The notes: generated from the letters alone by a model not told the origin. A stretch of 64,000 nucleotides of DNA from Roseibium sp. MMSF_3544 (GCF_030732845.1 NZ_JASHKA010000012.1:1-64000), one strand, 5' to 3'. Numbered from the stretch's first letter, positions 9,411-21,987 are shown. Translations and numbers: made by a program.

Positions 9411-10353
9411 AGTAGTAAGCCCGATCTTGTTTTTATGTTCCGAGTCTGGTCAGGCTTTGCAGCGCTCCTGTCGATCCGGTCCCACCTCCAGAGTTTCAGG
9501 TCCCACTAGCACTGCAAAAAACAACCTCTCAGCATGAGCATCAACTCACGGCAAAAGTCCCGATTCATTATTTTTGGAACATTGCACACAGACTAATACA
9601 CTGGATCGCTAGGTAAAATCTACGCAAAAATTAGGTAAAAAGATCATTATTCGCAGAAGTTTCAGTCTAGTGAAAATTAAATCTCTGCTAAAGATAGAAA
9701 GACAACAAGAGCAACATCTTTTATTCACCCACTCGAACCAAGGAGGGGTTATAAATATTAATTATCGATAATCTGCTTTTAATAAATCATATTTTCTTTC
9801 ACTGCAATTCAAGCGGACTTTTTTCTTAACTCCACGGCAGATTGCTTTTTGAAAACTACTTTATTTTCCTAGCCTTAACAGGGTCGTTTATTTTACCTCG
9901 GCAAAATAACCTAGGTGCTACGTAGCCACATTCCGGTATTCAAGTGCAAGCGACACTTTGCAATCATTAATAGGATAACGATTGTTCTACCCCCTTTACG
10001 GGTTAATTTCCGGATATGTACCGATATTACGAAATATTTCTCCGACAACTTTCAGGGCTCAAACAGCTGTGGAGAACTTGGTCTTTTCGCCAAAAAAATT
10101 CCACTACGGAATGGCAACGCGAGAAGCAACTGGCATCTGCGTTAACTCGGATTGAGTAAATCCGCGCATTTAGGCATTTTCATGCCGGCGCTGGTGGCGG
10201 CAGTTGCCTGGCGGTGCCGGTGTTGCAAAAAAGTAGCACACTGTGCACTTCTTGATTGACAAAGTGCCATCCAGGTTATTTCTGTCTTTTTGATCGGCGC
10301 GTGTCCGTCCGCTGCGGCCGCGCGGAACCAAGTTACTTTGGAATAAAAGAAAT
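9411..10353. other. AT-rich gene-free gap
   Basis: The segment of about 940 bases, especially 9540-10130, is clearly AT-rich compared with the GC-rich surroundings and has no supported gene. A 76-codon GTG frame (9915-10145) has no family signal. A perfect 12-bp palindrome ATTATCGATAAT occurs at 9761-9772. The composition suggests a foreign or silenced remnant, or a nucleoid-protein-bound regulatory region. No transposase, tRNA or long direct repeat is visible. Confidence 0.6.
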
Positions 10354-10632
10354 ATGGCCGAATCGAAGACAAAAGCCTCTCTGCCAGGCATGACACCCCA
10401 GCAGTTTCGCCAGTGGCGGCGAACGCTCGGACTGAAGCAGAAGGATGCGGCTGAGCGGCTTGGTCTGAAGAAACGCATGATCCAGTATTACGAAAAGGGA
10501 AATCGCGACGGCCGACCAGTGGAAATCCCGAAATCCATACGTCTGGCTTGCTACGCGCTGTCGGAAGGGATCGGAGACTTTGACGGTCAATTGACGACAC
10601 CTTTGGGGCCGGATGCGGCAGATAGCGAATAA
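10354..10632 (+). CDS. Small XRE-type helix-turn-helix regulator
   Basis: The 92-residue protein is essentially one Cro/C1-type domain: FRQWRRTLGLKQKDAAERLG then a recognition helix in KKRMIQYYEKGNRDG (about residues 17-51). The short acidic tail shows no second domain. It starts at ATG 10354 directly after the AT-rich gap and lies 170 bases upstream of carB in the same direction. A role in controlling carB is possible but not shown; small XRE proteins of this kind are common next to transferred DNA. Confidence 0.8.
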   Translation: MAESKTKASLPGMTPQQFRQWRRTLGLKQKDAAERLGLKKRMIQYYEKGNRDGRPVEIPKSIRLACYALSEGIGDFDGQLTTPLGPDAADSE

Positions 10633-10804
10633 TCTTATCAATCCGGCTCGGAAAACGTCGAGTTCTGCCCTGTCCGGGGTTTCCTAGCGCTCAGCTTTTC
10701 CCTATAAGACGCGCTCAGCCAACATTGTCATTCACTTACAGACCGAGCCAGACCGAATAGCGAACGCGCTTATCCGGAACGGTCGCTGCGAGCCGCGAGC
10801 CGAG

Positions 10805-13800
10805 ATGCCAAAACGCACAGATATCTCTTCCATCCTGATCATTGGAGCCGGTCCGATTGTCATCGGTCAGGCCTGCGAATTCGACTATTCCGGCACACAG
10901 GCCTGCAAAGCGCTGCGCGAAGAGGGCTACCGCATCATCCTGGTCAACTCGAACCCGGCCACGATCATGACCGATCCTGACCTTGCCGATGCGACCTATA
11001 TCGAACCGATCACCCCGGAGCTTGTGGCCAAGATCATCGAAAAGGAGCGCCCGGACGCGCTGTTGCCGACAATGGGCGGCCAGACCGCTCTCAATTGCGC
11101 GCTCGACCTCGAACAGATGGGTGTCCTTGAAGAGTTTGGCGTGGAGATGATCGGCGCCCGCGGCGATGTGATTGAAAAGGCTGAAGATCGCGAGAAATTC
11201 CGGGCAGCGATGGACACCATCGGCTTGGAGAACCCGCGCGCGGCCATTGCTTCCTCACCTGCCATTCGCGACGACAACGGACGGATTACCGGTTACGATC
11301 GCAACGCGGGCTACCTGGAGGCCATGCGCGCCCTCGACGAAATCGGTCTTCCGGCTATCATTCGCCCGGCCTTCACCCTTGGCGGTACGGGCGGCGGCGT
11401 CGCCTATAACAGGGAAGAATTCGAGACCATCGTCCGCTCCGGCATTGACGCCTCCCCGGTCGGGCAGGTCCTGATCGACGAGAGCCTTCTGGGCTGGAAG
11501 GAATACGAGATGGAAGTCGTCCGCGACAAGGCGGACAACTGCATCATCATCTGTTCAATCGAGAATGTTGATCCGATGGGCGTACACACGGGTGATTCCA
11601 TTACGATCGCCCCCGCGCTCACGCTGACCGACAAGGAATACCAGATCATGCGGGACGCCTCGATCGCAGTCTTGCGCGAGATTGGTGTCGAAACAGGCGG
11701 CTCGAACGTCCAGTTCGCGGTCAATCCGGAAAACGGCCGGCTCGTGGTCATCGAAATGAACCCGCGCGTTTCGCGGTCGTCCGCACTCGCCTCCAAGGCG
11801 ACCGGCTTCCCGATTGCAAAAATCGCGGCAAAGCTGGCAGTCGGTTACACGCTCGATGAACTTGAAAACGACATCACCGGCGGCGCGACCCCGGCCTCCT
11901 TCGAGCCCACCATCGACTATGTCGTGACCAAGATCCCGCGCTTCGCCTTCGAGAAATTCCCCGGGTCGGAAGCAACGCTGACCACGGCGATGAAGTCGGT
12001 CGGTGAAGTCATGGCCATCGGGCGCACCTTCAACGAAAGCCTGCAAAAAGCGCTGCGCGGTCTGGAAACCGGTCTGAACGGTTTTGATGAAACCGACATT
12101 CCCGGGCTCGACCAGGGCGACGACAAAAATGCACTGCGCGCCGCCGTCTCCACACCAACGCCCATGCGCCTGCTCAATGTAGCTCAGGCCATGCGTTTCG
12201 GCATGACGATTGAAGAGATCAACCAGGCAAGCGGCATCGACATCTGGTTCCTGGAGCAGATCTCCGACATTCTGGCCATGGAAGCAAAGGTCAGAAACAT
12301 CGGACTGCCGAAGGATGCTGTGAACCTGCGCAAACTGAAGGCCATGGGCTTTTCGGACGCGCGTCTGGCAAGCCTTGCAGGTCTCGACGCCGGCGATGTC
12401 GTCAAGCTGCGCGACGCGCTGAATGTGCATCCGGTCTACAAGCGCATCGACACATGCGCAGCCGAGTTCGCCTCACCGACCGCCTACATGTACTCGACTT
12501 ACGAGGCTCCGTTCATGGGCGCTCCTGCGTGCGAATCCGATCCGTCGGACCGCAAGAAGGTTGTCATCCTCGGAGGTGGCCCGAACCGGATCGGCCAGGG
12601 GATCGAGTTCGACTATTGCTGCTGCCATGCGGCCTTCGCACTCGACGATGCCGGGTATGAAACCATCATGGTCAACTGCAATCCGGAAACGGTCTCGACC
12701 GACTACGATACGTCCGACCGGCTCTACTTCGAACCGCTCACACCCGAAGATGTGCTTGAGATCATCCGCAAGGAGCAGGAAAATGGAACACTGCACGGCG
12801 TTATCGTGCAGTTCGGCGGTCAGACGCCGCTGAAACTTGCGCAGGCGCTCGTCAAGGCTGATGTGCCGATCCTCGGAACGTCGCCGGACATGATCGATCT
12901 GGCGGAAGACCGTGACCGTTTCCAGAAGCTGCTCGTCAAACTTGGTCTCAAACAGCCGGAGAACGGCATTGCCTACTCTGTCGAACAGGGCCGCTTGATC
13001 GCTGGCCAGCTCGGCCTGCCGCTGGTGGTTCGCCCGTCTTACGTTCTCGGCGGCCGCGCGATGCAGATCATCCGCGATGAGGAGGCCCTGAACTCCTACC
13101 TGCTTGGCACATTGCCCGAGCTCGTTCCGGCGGAGGTCAGGGCAAAATACCCCAATGACAAAACCGGCCAGATCAATACCGTTCTCGGCACGAATCCGCT
13201 GCTCTTCGACCGTTATCTGGACGGTGCCATCGAAGTGGATGTCGACGCGTTGTGCGACGGCAAGGACGTTTTCGTGTGCGGCATCATGGAGCACATCGAA
13301 GAGGCCGGCATTCACTCTGGCGACAGCGCCTGCTCGCTCCCGCCCTTCTCTTTGTCTCCGGACCTCATCGCGGAGCTGAAACGCCAAACGACAGCTCTGG
13401 CGCTTGCGCTGGAGGTCGGCGGTCTCATGAACGTCCAGTATGCCATCAAGGACGGCGAGATCTTCGTTCTTGAGGTCAACCCGCGCGCGTCCCGCACCGT
13501 GCCGTTTGTCGCCAAGACCATTGGGGCTCCGATCGCCAAGATCGCCAGCCGTGTAATGGCCGGGGAAAGCCTCGCCTCCTTTGGTCTGAGCGAAAAGCAG
13601 TTCGATCATATCGCTGTCAAGGAAGCCGTCTTCCCCTTCGCGCGCTTCCCGGGCGTCGACACGATCCTAGGACCGGAAATGCGCTCCACCGGGGAGGTCA
13701 TGGGCCTCGACACAGCCTTCGGCACCGCCTTTGCGAAGTCCCAGATCGGATCGGGAATTGGTGTGCCGGACAAGGGCACTGCGTTCGTTTCCATGCGGGA

Positions 13801-14167
13801 CCCGGACAAGGAAGGCGTCGTGGAAGCCGTGCGCAGCCTTGAAGCGGCAGGCTTTAAGATCATCGCCACGGGCGGCACCCAGAAATACCTTGAAGACCAG
13901 GGCATCTCGGTGAAGAAAATCAACAAGGTGCTTGAAGGCCGTCCGCATATCGTCGATGCTGTCAAGAACGGTGAGGTCCAGCTCGTCTTCAACACGACGG
14001 AAGGTGCGCAGGCCATTGCCGACAGCCGGTCCATGCGCCGGGCGGCTCTGCTGAACAAGGTCCCGTATTACACGACCCTTGCAGGCTCTGTCGCAGCAGC
14101 CAAGGGCATTACCGCACACAAGGCGGGAAGCCTTGAAGTAAGACCTTTACAATCCTACTTCGGCTAA
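10805..14167 (+). CDS. carB: Carbamoyl-phosphate synthase large subunit
   Basis: Makes carbamoyl phosphate from bicarbonate, two ATP and the ammonia channelled from CarA. At 1120 residues it is full length. The first ATP-grasp half includes [12 protein letters not shown] and [20 protein letters not shown]. An oligomerisation region follows. The second ATP-grasp half ([31 protein letters not shown]) mirrors the first, and a C-terminal MGS-like allosteric domain ([28 protein letters not shown]) covers roughly the last 150 residues. The ATG at 10805 fits the family N-terminus ([17 protein letters not shown]). A strong terminator follows the stop. Confidence 0.98.
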   Translation: MPKRTDISSILIIGAGPIVIGQACEFDYSGTQACKALREEGYRIILVNSNPATIMTDPDLADATYIEPITPELVAKIIEKERPDALLPTMGGQTALNCALDLEQMGVLEEFGVEMIGARGDVIEKAEDREKFRAAMDTIGLENPRAAIASSPAIRDDNGRITGYDRNAGYLEAMRALDEIGLPAIIRPAFTLGGTGGGVAYNREEFETIVRSGIDASPVGQVLIDESLLGWKEYEMEVVRDKADNCIIICSIENVDPMGVHTGDSITIAPALTLTDKEYQIMRDASIAVLREIGVETGGSNVQFAVNPENGRLVVIEMNPRVSRSSALASKATGFPIAKIAAKLAVGYTLDELENDITGGATPASFEPTIDYVVTKIPRFAFEKFPGSEATLTTAMKSVGEVMAIGRTFNESLQKALRGLETGLNGFDETDIPGLDQGDDKNALRAAVSTPTPMRLLNVAQAMRFGMTIEEINQASGIDIWFLEQISDILAMEAKVRNIGLPKDAVNLRKLKAMGFSDARLASLAGLDAGDVVKLRDALNVHPVYKRIDTCAAEFASPTAYMYSTYEAPFMGAPACESDPSDRKKVVILGGGPNRIGQGIEFDYCCCHAAFALDDAGYETIMVNCNPETVSTDYDTSDRLYFEPLTPEDVLEIIRKEQENGTLHGVIVQFGGQTPLKLAQALVKADVPILGTSPDMIDLAEDRDRFQKLLVKLGLKQPENGIAYSVEQGRLIAGQLGLPLVVRPSYVLGGRAMQIIRDEEALNSYLLGTLPELVPAEVRAKYPNDKTGQINTVLGTNPLLFDRYLDGAIEVDVDALCDGKDVFVCGIMEHIEEAGIHSGDSACSLPPFSLSPDLIAELKRQTTALALALEVGGLMNVQYAIKDGEIFVLEVNPRASRTVPFVAKTIGAPIAKIASRVMAGESLASFGLSEKQFDHIAVKEAVFPFARFPGVDTILGPEMRSTGEVMGLDTAFGTAFAKSQIGSGIGVPDKGTAFVSMRDPDKEGVVEAVRSLEAAGFKIIATGGTQKYLEDQGISVKKINKVLEGRPHIVDAVKNGEVQLVFNTTEGAQAIADSRSMRRAALLNKVPYYTTLAGSVAAAKGITAHKAGSLEVRPLQSYFG

Positions 14168-14187
14168 GGCTATTATACACATGACCG

Positions 14188-14225
14188 GCCGGGAAAGCGC
14201 GCCTTTCCCGGCTTGGTTTGTTTTT
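14188..14225 (+). terminator. carB terminator
   Basis: A perfect 10-bp stem (gccgggaaag 14188-14197, ctttcccggc 14203-14212) with a 5-base loop is followed by a T-rich tract through 14225. It separates carB from greA. Confidence 0.88.
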
Positions 14226-14295
14226 GTAAATGCGCGGTCCTAGCAATGAGCAAGATGAGCTCGGATGGACCCAATAAGTTGAAGGTCTGAGACCC

Positions 14296-14769
14296 ATGGA
14301 AAAAGTTCCGATGACCTCTGCCGGGTACAAAATGCTTCAGGATGAGCTGAAGGAGCGTACGACGGTTGAGCGTCCGCGCATCGTCGATGCCATCGCGGAA
14401 GCGCGTGCGCACGGCGATCTGTCGGAAAACGCCGAATACCATGCGGCAAAGGAAGCCCAGAGCCTGAACGAAGGCCGTATTTCGGAACTCGAAGATAAGC
14501 TGTCACGCGCTGAAGTCATCGACGTTACAAAGCTCTCTGGCGAGATTGTTAAGTTTGGTGCAACCGTGTCCCTCATTGACGAGGACACGGAAGAGGAAAA
14601 GCACTACATGATCGTCGGCGATGTTGAGTCAGACGTGAAGCAGAGCAAGGTATCCATTTCCTCTCCGATCGCGCGCGCGCTGATCGGAAAGTCTGTCGGT
14701 GACAGTGTCGAAGTGGCCGCTCCAGGTGGCGCGCGTTCCTACGAGATCGTGGAAGTCAAATTCCTCTGA
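14296..14769 (+). CDS. greA: Transcription elongation factor GreA
   Basis: Rescues backtracked RNA polymerase by stimulating cleavage of the nascent RNA 3' end. The 157-residue length is standard. The N-terminal coiled coil carries the acidic tip region ([16 protein letters not shown]), which reaches the active site. The C-terminal FKBP-like domain includes [18 protein letters not shown] and ends in EIVEVKF. It begins at ATG 14296 and has its own promoter space after the carB terminator. Confidence 0.97.
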   Translation: MEKVPMTSAGYKMLQDELKERTTVERPRIVDAIAEARAHGDLSENAEYHAAKEAQSLNEGRISELEDKLSRAEVIDVTKLSGEIVKFGATVSLIDEDTEEEKHYMIVGDVESDVKQSKVSISSPIARALIGKSVGDSVEVAAPGGARSYEIVEVKFL

Positions 14770-14888
14770 ACCTCTGACATTCCAATCAGATAACGCCCTA
14801 CCAGGCAGCAACAGACGATTGCCGTTTTCCCTTTGACGCGTGCCGGTCACCCGCTAAGGTGTCACCAGTACGTGTTGGAGGTCATGCG

Positions 14889-15374
14889 ATGGTCTTTCAT
14901 GCTATTGGAGTGTGGCTGCTGGTGGCTGCCGTGCCGCTTTGGATCTATCGCTGGTATGCGTTTTCGAAGCTGGACGCACGCGAGCGCCGCATTTTCACGC
15001 GGATCGTCAAACGCCGTCATGAGAACGCCTATGCGTTCGCCCTGCAGATGTTCGGCTTCCTGCTCGCGCTTGCCGCTGCCGTGATCGTACTCGTTATGGG
15101 GCTGCGCTACATCAAGCAGGGCTCGATTGAATTCGGCGCCTACCGCGAAACCATCCGTAACCGTCTTTATTCCGGCGTCGACCCGATCGACCGGGCGCTG
15201 GACGCCTATCACTACGACCAGTTGATGCCGATCGCGATCATCACGACCTGCGCGCTCCTGAGCGTCGCCTTCACACTGGTCGCAACAGCGCTTCGGGATA
15301 TTTCACTTATGTCCCGTCTCAACAAGAAACTGGAAGGCATGAAGGAACGCCAGGAACAGGCGGCAGCGGGCTAG
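14889..15374 (+). CDS. Small multi-pass membrane protein
   Basis: I do not recognise a family. The 161-residue protein shows three hydrophobic helices at about residues 5-20, 47-70 and 116-138. A basic segment (KLDARERRIFTRIVKRRHENAY) follows the first, and a charged tail (MSRLNKKLEGMKERQEQ) that could be a short coiled coil ends it. The ATG at 14889 has a TGGAGGT ribosome site at a good distance. It lies alone between greA and the convergent Lrp gene. Confidence 0.75.
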   Translation: MVFHAIGVWLLVAAVPLWIYRWYAFSKLDARERRIFTRIVKRRHENAYAFALQMFGFLLALAAAVIVLVMGLRYIKQGSIEFGAYRETIRNRLYSGVDPIDRALDAYHYDQLMPIAIITTCALLSVAFTLVATALRDISLMSRLNKKLEGMKERQEQAAAG

Positions 15375-15410
15375 GTTACCGACCCTGGTAAGGGGTGATT
15401 GATTTGTGGC

Positions 15411-15881
15411 TTACGCGTCGATCGGCACCACCGGCTCGTCCTTGGTCCGGCGGATCGTCAGCGCCGTGCGCACGCTGTCAACATTCGCCGCTGCGGTCAG
15501 TTCCCGAATGACGAAGTTCTGGAATGCTTGCAGATCAGGCGCAACGCATTTCAGGAGGAAATCCACTTCGCCCGACAGCATGTAGCTCTCACGCACCAGC
15601 GGCCAGCTCTGAACCGTCTGCTCGAAGGCGATCAGGTCGGCTTCGGTCTGGCTGTGAAGCCCAACCATTGCGAAGGCGGTCACATCGTAGCCGAGCTGCT
15701 TTTCGTCGAGCAGTGTCCGGTAGCCCTGAATGAGACCGGCCTCCTCCAGAGCCCTTACCCGGCGCAAACAAGGTGGCGCGGATATGCCGACCCGTCTGGC
15801 CAGCTCCACGTTGGTCATCCGGCCGTCGTCTTGTAATTCTTTCAGGATCTGCCAATCAATGGCGTCAAGCCGCGCTTTCAA
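15411..15881 (-). CDS. Lrp/AsnC-family regulator
   Basis: The 156-residue protein has an N-terminal helix-turn-helix (LDAIDWQILKELQDDGRMTN then VELARRVGISAPPCLRRV) and a C-terminal RAM (ligand-binding, oligomerising) domain from about residue 65. These leucine-responsive-type proteins respond to amino acids. The start is TTG at 15881: AAAGGAGA lies 5 bases upstream and the domain begins immediately after, with no usable ATG before residue 22. It is transcribed away from the ELM1-family gene and trxB across a 198-base gap that probably holds both promoters. Confidence 0.92.
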   Translation of the reverse strand: MKARLDAIDWQILKELQDDGRMTNVELARRVGISAPPCLRRVRALEEAGLIQGYRTLLDEKQLGYDVTAFAMVGLHSQTEADLIAFEQTVQSWPLVRESYMLSGEVDFLLKCVAPDLQAFQNFVIRELTAAANVDSVRTALTIRRTKDEPVVPIDA

Positions 15882-16079
15882 TCCTGTCTCCTTTGAACTC
15901 TGCCGCCCGCACCGCCTGTGGGTAGATCTCCTGAGGCGAGCTTGGCATCTTGCGGAAAAGCTGGTCTCCGCGATAACGTATTTCGTGTTGCCGAATTATG
16001 ATTTTTTGCGCGTTTGTGCAACAGTATAACAAAATTGCGCACGATTCCGAAAGATTACGAAAGGGAAAGTTCTCCATAA

Positions 16080-18100
<2,021 letters not shown>

Positions 18101-18130
18101 CGCCACTGATTGTCCTGCGGAGGGGCATGC

Positions 18131-19027
18131 ATGGATTGGGACAAATTGCGCATCTTTCATGCAGCCGCCCAGGCTGGCAGCTTCACGCATGCGGGCGACA
18201 CACTGCACATGAGCCAGTCGGCTGTCAGCCGTCAGGTGAGTGCCCTGGAACATGACCTTGGCGTCGCCCTGTTTCACCGGCACGCCCGCGGGCTGCTTTT
18301 GACCGAACAGGGCGAGCTCCTCTACCGGACGGCAAGCGACGTCCTGATGAAGCTGGAGTCGGTGCAGTCCAGCCTCACCGACAGCAAGGAAAAACCGTCG
18401 GGCATCTTGCGTGTGACCACCACTGTCGGGCTTGGATCGACCTGGCTGACGTCGCGCATCAAAAGCTTCATCGACCTTTATCCGGAGGTCGACCTGCATC
18501 TGATCTTCGACGACGACGAGCTTGATCTCGGCATGCGCGAGGCCGATGTCGCCATCCGCCTGCGACAGCCGACCCAGCCGGACCTGATCCAGCGCAAGCT
18601 GTTCACCGTGCATTTTCATGTTTATGCCGCACCCGAATACATTCAGAGGTTTGGCTCTCCGGCCTCGATAGAGGATATCGACAACCACCGCATCATCACC
18701 TTCGGCGAACAGGCCCCTGCCTACCTCAGATCCATGAACTGGCTGGATTCCGCCGGCAGGCCCGCCGGCGAACCGCGGCGCTCCGTCCTGAAGGTCAATA
18801 ACCTGGTTGCAATCAAACGCGCCGTTCAGTCAGGCGTCGGCATCGCGATCCTGCCCGACTACATCATCGATCATGCGACCAATCTGGTGCCAGTCCTGAC
18901 CGAACAGGAAGACAAGGTCCCCTCTTTCGACACCTATTTCGTCTATCCCTCGGAATTGAAGAACACGGCCCGCGTAAAAGCTTTCCGGGAATTCCTGCTG
19001 ACAAGCGCCGAAAAATGGGTCTATTGA
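18131..19027 (+). CDS. LysR-family transcriptional regulator
   Basis: The 298-residue protein has the N-terminal LysR helix-turn-helix (LRIFHAAAQAGSFTHAGDTL, then SQSAVSRQVSALEHDLGVAL) and a periplasmic-binding-protein-like effector domain from about residue 90. Start at ATG 18131 follows GGAGGGG at a good distance. It lies 30 bases after trxB and may be read with it. This trxB-linked LysR arrangement is common in the order, but its regulon and effector cannot be told from the sequence. Confidence 0.92.
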   Translation: MDWDKLRIFHAAAQAGSFTHAGDTLHMSQSAVSRQVSALEHDLGVALFHRHARGLLLTEQGELLYRTASDVLMKLESVQSSLTDSKEKPSGILRVTTTVGLGSTWLTSRIKSFIDLYPEVDLHLIFDDDELDLGMREADVAIRLRQPTQPDLIQRKLFTVHFHVYAAPEYIQRFGSPASIEDIDNHRIITFGEQAPAYLRSMNWLDSAGRPAGEPRRSVLKVNNLVAIKRAVQSGVGIAILPDYIIDHATNLVPVLTEQEDKVPSFDTYFVYPSELKNTARVKAFREFLLTSAEKWVY

Positions 19028-19471
19028 CCGAAGCGACCTGCCTAATAATTGAGCAGCACAAAAAGCCAGCACACCTGTGATATTTTTGCGTCACTTTAGG
19101 AAACTTGGCGGTTTTCTTCAGCTGATAAAGTAATTACTTGAGGCGGACAGTAAACAGAATCCGGCAAGAACCTGTTGTTATACAATAACAATTCCAGATT
19201 GAAGAAATGTCGGCGCCAAGCTCTGCGTGAAATGCATAGCAGATTTGCACGGCTGCCACTTGTTTGCGCAGCTTGTGCACCGCATATAAGCAGCACTGTT
19301 GGTCACACGGGCGTCACATCCTCCTCCCAGTGATGTCCAGACCAGCTGTTCCCCTCTGGAAGGTGATTCCACTGTATTCAGTGAATCAAAATAAACTGCC
19401 GGGTCTTTTAAGACCCGGCTCTTTTTTTGTCCAGATGAGATTTTTCGGCGAACCGCAGCACCGCTGCTTCG
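19028..19471. other. Intergenic gap after LysR gene
   Basis: This convergent gap of about 440 bases is AT-richer than its flanks. It holds one strong hairpin terminator (19398-19428, listed separately). Short open frames on the minus strand (19096-19372) show no family signal. I see nothing else that can be supported. Confidence 0.5.
19398..19428 (+). terminator. Intrinsic terminator between LysR and msrP genes
   Basis: A perfect 10-bp stem (gccgggtctt 19398-19407, aagacccggc 19410-19419) is followed by a run of seven T. It is oriented to stop plus-strand transcription, although it is 370 bases past the LysR gene stop. That leaves room for an untranslated or unannotated transcript ending here. 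Confidence 0.8.
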
Positions 19472-20434
19472 TCACATGAACAGCTTTTCGCCGCTCAGAT
19501 TTTCGTAAAGACCGGCCACCTGCTCGCCATAGCCGTTGTAAAGCAGGGTATCGCGGCGCTCTTCCGTTCCCAGAAGCCTTTCCGTTGCTTGCGACCAGCG
19601 ACGGTGTGGCACTTCGGGGTTCACGTTCGCCCAGAAACCATACTCCTTGGGCTGGATCTCTTCCCAGAAGCTGACGGGACGCTCGGATGTGAACGAGATC
19701 CGTACCACCGACTTGATGCATTTGAAGCCGTATTTCCAGGGAGTCACCAGGCGCACGGGCGCGCCGAACTGCTTGGCGAGCGGCTTGCCGTAAATGCCCG
19801 TCGCCATGAAGGCGAGTTCGTTGGTGGCTTCTTCCAGCGTCAGCCCTTCCACATAGGGCCAGGGATACCAGGTCTGCTTCTGGCCGCTTGCGATGGAAGG
19901 ATCGAGGAATGTTTCGAAGCGCAGATACTTCGCATTGGTCTGCGGACCTGCCAGCTTGACCAGCTCCGCTAGCGGGAAACCGGACCAGGGCACCGCCATC
20001 GACCAGGCTTCCACGCAGCGGTGCCTGTAAAGGCGTTCTTCCAGCGGCATCTTGGAAAGAAGGGTGTCTATGTCGACGATCTGCGGATTGTCGATCAGTC
20101 CGTCCAGCGTCACGGTCCAGGGCCGGATCTGGAGCTGCTGCGCCGCCGGCCAGATCTGCTTGTGTGAGCCGAATTCGTAGAAGTTGTTGTATTTGGAGGC
20201 AACATCTTCGGCTGTCACGTCCCGGTCCAGCTTGAAGGCAGCGTTGCGTTCCACCGGATAAAGCCCTGCGCTCGGGTCTTCCTCGGCGAATGCCGGGCGC
20301 ACACCGAGACCGGTGCCAAGAAGCGCACCGCTCCCGGCAAGGCCCGCCAGAATCTGACGGCGGTTCAAAAACACATGTTCCGGTGTGGCCTCGCGCTCCG
20401 GGATTTCCCAGCTGCGCTTCTTCAAGATGTTCAT
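19472..20434 (-). CDS. msrP: Protein-methionine-sulfoxide reductase catalytic subunit MsrP
   Basis: Periplasmic molybdopterin enzyme that repairs oxidised methionines in envelope proteins. The 320-residue protein begins with a Tat signal (NRRQILAGLAGSGAL, cleavage near AFA-EE at about residue 50). The SUOX-type molybdenum domain has ligand Cys140 in HRCVEAWSMAVPWSG and the C-terminal signature RWSQATER. Start at ATG 20434 has CAGGAG upstream. Normally msrQ, the membrane heme partner, is adjacent; none is seen on either side here. Confidence 0.94.
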   Translation of the reverse strand: MNILKKRSWEIPEREATPEHVFLNRRQILAGLAGSGALLGTGLGVRPAFAEEDPSAGLYPVERNAAFKLDRDVTAEDVASKYNNFYEFGSHKQIWPAAQQLQIRPWTVTLDGLIDNPQIVDIDTLLSKMPLEERLYRHRCVEAWSMAVPWSGFPLAELVKLAGPQTNAKYLRFETFLDPSIASGQKQTWYPWPYVEGLTLEEATNELAFMATGIYGKPLAKQFGAPVRLVTPWKYGFKCIKSVVRISFTSERPVSFWEEIQPKEYGFWANVNPEVPHRRWSQATERLLGTEERRDTLLYNGYGEQVAGLYENLSGEKLFM

Positions 20435-20729
20435 GTTGTGGCTCCTGTTTGCCAAAGAAAGAACCGGAATCGGCCTTCAAAGGCAAATAACGCCCTAGTG
20501 ACCGGGAACAATCGGATCGTGAAGAAAAAACACCCGCTGCGGAGGGGGACGTGCTTCAATCTTGTGCATCGTCCGCTTCCAGTTCTGAGCCTGAAGCCTC
20601 TTGCAAACCGCCACCCCCGTTTCCGGCGAGCGCGAGGAAGGTGATTGCACCACAAATCGATAGGAAGCGAAGCGACTCTGGGTTTATTGTTTCATATTGG
20701 AAAAACTGACAAGTGAAGGGAGGACACAA

Positions 20730-21863
20730 ATGTCGATCGAAAGCGTATTGAACAGTGCCGTGGCGGACGAGAAAGTCCCATTCGTTGTCGGAATGACCGG
20801 CAATTCCGAGGGGATCACGTACTCCCACGCAACCGGGAATGCCACCTCTTCAATGGCGGTGGATGCCGATACCGTTTTTCGCATTTTCTCCATGACCAAG
20901 GCGGTTGGAGGCCTTGCTGCCGCTATTTTGGTGGACCGGGGCAAGCTCTCGCTCGACACACCGGTCGGCGATGTTCTGAGCGCCTGGAACGACTTGAAAG
21001 TGCTTGAGGGTTTTGACGGTGACAAGCCGGTGCTGCGCGCCCCGAAGACCCGGGCCACATTGCGCCATCTGGTCACTCACACAAGCGGTTTGGAATACGA
21101 ATTCTGGAACACGGACGTTCCCAGGTACATGGAACTGACCGGTCATCCCACAATCCTGTCTGGATTGAAGAGTTCGCTCAACTACCCTCTGACATTCGAT
21201 CCGGGAACCCGCTGGGGCTACGGCCCAAGCACTGATTGGCTCGGCCAGATGGTTGAAGCTGCCGACGGCAGGCGTATTGATGCTTTCTGCCATGAAGAAA
21301 TTTTTGAACCGCTTGGCATGACGAGCACGGCTTTCGAACCGGAAGGGTTGCAGGATCGGCTCGCCGACGTCTTCATCCGCGGCGAGGATGGCAAATTTGG
21401 TCCAATGGAGCTGGCTCCCCCATCAATGCCTGAAGTATACGGCATGGGGCATGCGCTCTATTCCACGCCCAACGACTACATGCGTTTCCTGCGCATGTTG
21501 TTGAACAAGGGACATTTGGACGGAAATCGCATTTTGTCTGAGAACGGCGCAGAGACGATGCTCGGCGATCAGATGCATGGACTGAAGTTTCAAAGAATGG
21601 TGTCTTGTTCTCCCATAACGGCCGACGTGGTCCTGCCGGACGATACGGCTCACAGCATGATCGCGACACTGCATACGTCGGACATTCCAGGAAAGCGGTC
21701 CGCGGGAACACAAAGCTGGGCGGGCGTATGCAATACTCACTACTGGGTCGACCCGAGCAAGGATCTGGCCGCAGTCATCATGACCCAGTCCCTTCCCTTT
21801 GTTGAACCCCCATTCATGGAGACTTACGACGCATTCGAACGCGCGGTCTACACGGTCAATTGA
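20730..21863 (+). CDS. Serine hydrolase, class C beta-lactamase fold
   Basis: The 377-residue protein has the SxxK catalytic motif (Ser54-Met-Thr-Lys57), the Tyr164 motif (YGPS) and a C-terminal GTQSWAGVCNTHYW region in place of KTG. This is the pattern of EstB-like esterases and penicillin-binding-protein-like hydrolases rather than true cephalosporinases. No signal peptide is visible, so it is probably cytoplasmic. The ATG at 20730 follows GGGAGG; the upstream in-frame codon at 20697 is less good. Substrate unknown. Confidence 0.88.
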   Translation: MSIESVLNSAVADEKVPFVVGMTGNSEGITYSHATGNATSSMAVDADTVFRIFSMTKAVGGLAAAILVDRGKLSLDTPVGDVLSAWNDLKVLEGFDGDKPVLRAPKTRATLRHLVTHTSGLEYEFWNTDVPRYMELTGHPTILSGLKSSLNYPLTFDPGTRWGYGPSTDWLGQMVEAADGRRIDAFCHEEIFEPLGMTSTAFEPEGLQDRLADVFIRGEDGKFGPMELAPPSMPEVYGMGHALYSTPNDYMRFLRMLLNKGHLDGNRILSENGAETMLGDQMHGLKFQRMVSCSPITADVVLPDDTAHSMIATLHTSDIPGKRSAGTQSWAGVCNTHYWVDPSKDLAAVIMTQSLPFVEPPFMETYDAFERAVYTVN

Positions 21864-21954
21864 CGCTTGACCGCGGTGACGACAATGGCATTGGGACTCA
21901 ATGTGCGTGAAGTTCAGACCTCATCCCAAAGTGGATCCTTCCTATCCAGATGAG

Positions 21955-21987
21955 TAAAAAACAAAGAGGGGCCACTTGGGCCCCTCT
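21955..21987 (-). terminator. Terminator of the EF-G-like gene
   Basis: A perfect 9-bp stem (21965-21973 with 21979-21987) and a 5-base loop is followed on the minus strand by a T-rich tract (A-rich 21955-21964 on the plus strand). It lies about 30 bases beyond the stop of the EF-G-like gene. Confidence 0.82.

Noticed and set aside
9720..9772. Possible replication origin in the AT-rich island
   Set aside because: One weak DnaA-like match and one palindrome are not enough, and the flanking genes are not typical origin neighbours.
9915..10145. 76-codon GTG frame in the AT-rich island
   Set aside because: No ribosome site or recognisable domain; likely chance.
12473..13609. 378-codon minus-strand frame opposite carB
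   Set aside because: Lies wholly inside carB, has no family features, and reflects GC-rich codon use.
19386..20486. 366-codon minus-strand frame overlapping msrP
   Set aside because: Same strand but a shifted frame of msrP, rich in Arg and Gly with no recognisable domain.
20730..21863. True class C beta-lactamase
   Set aside because: No signal peptide and no KTG motif; an esterase or peptidase role is more likely.
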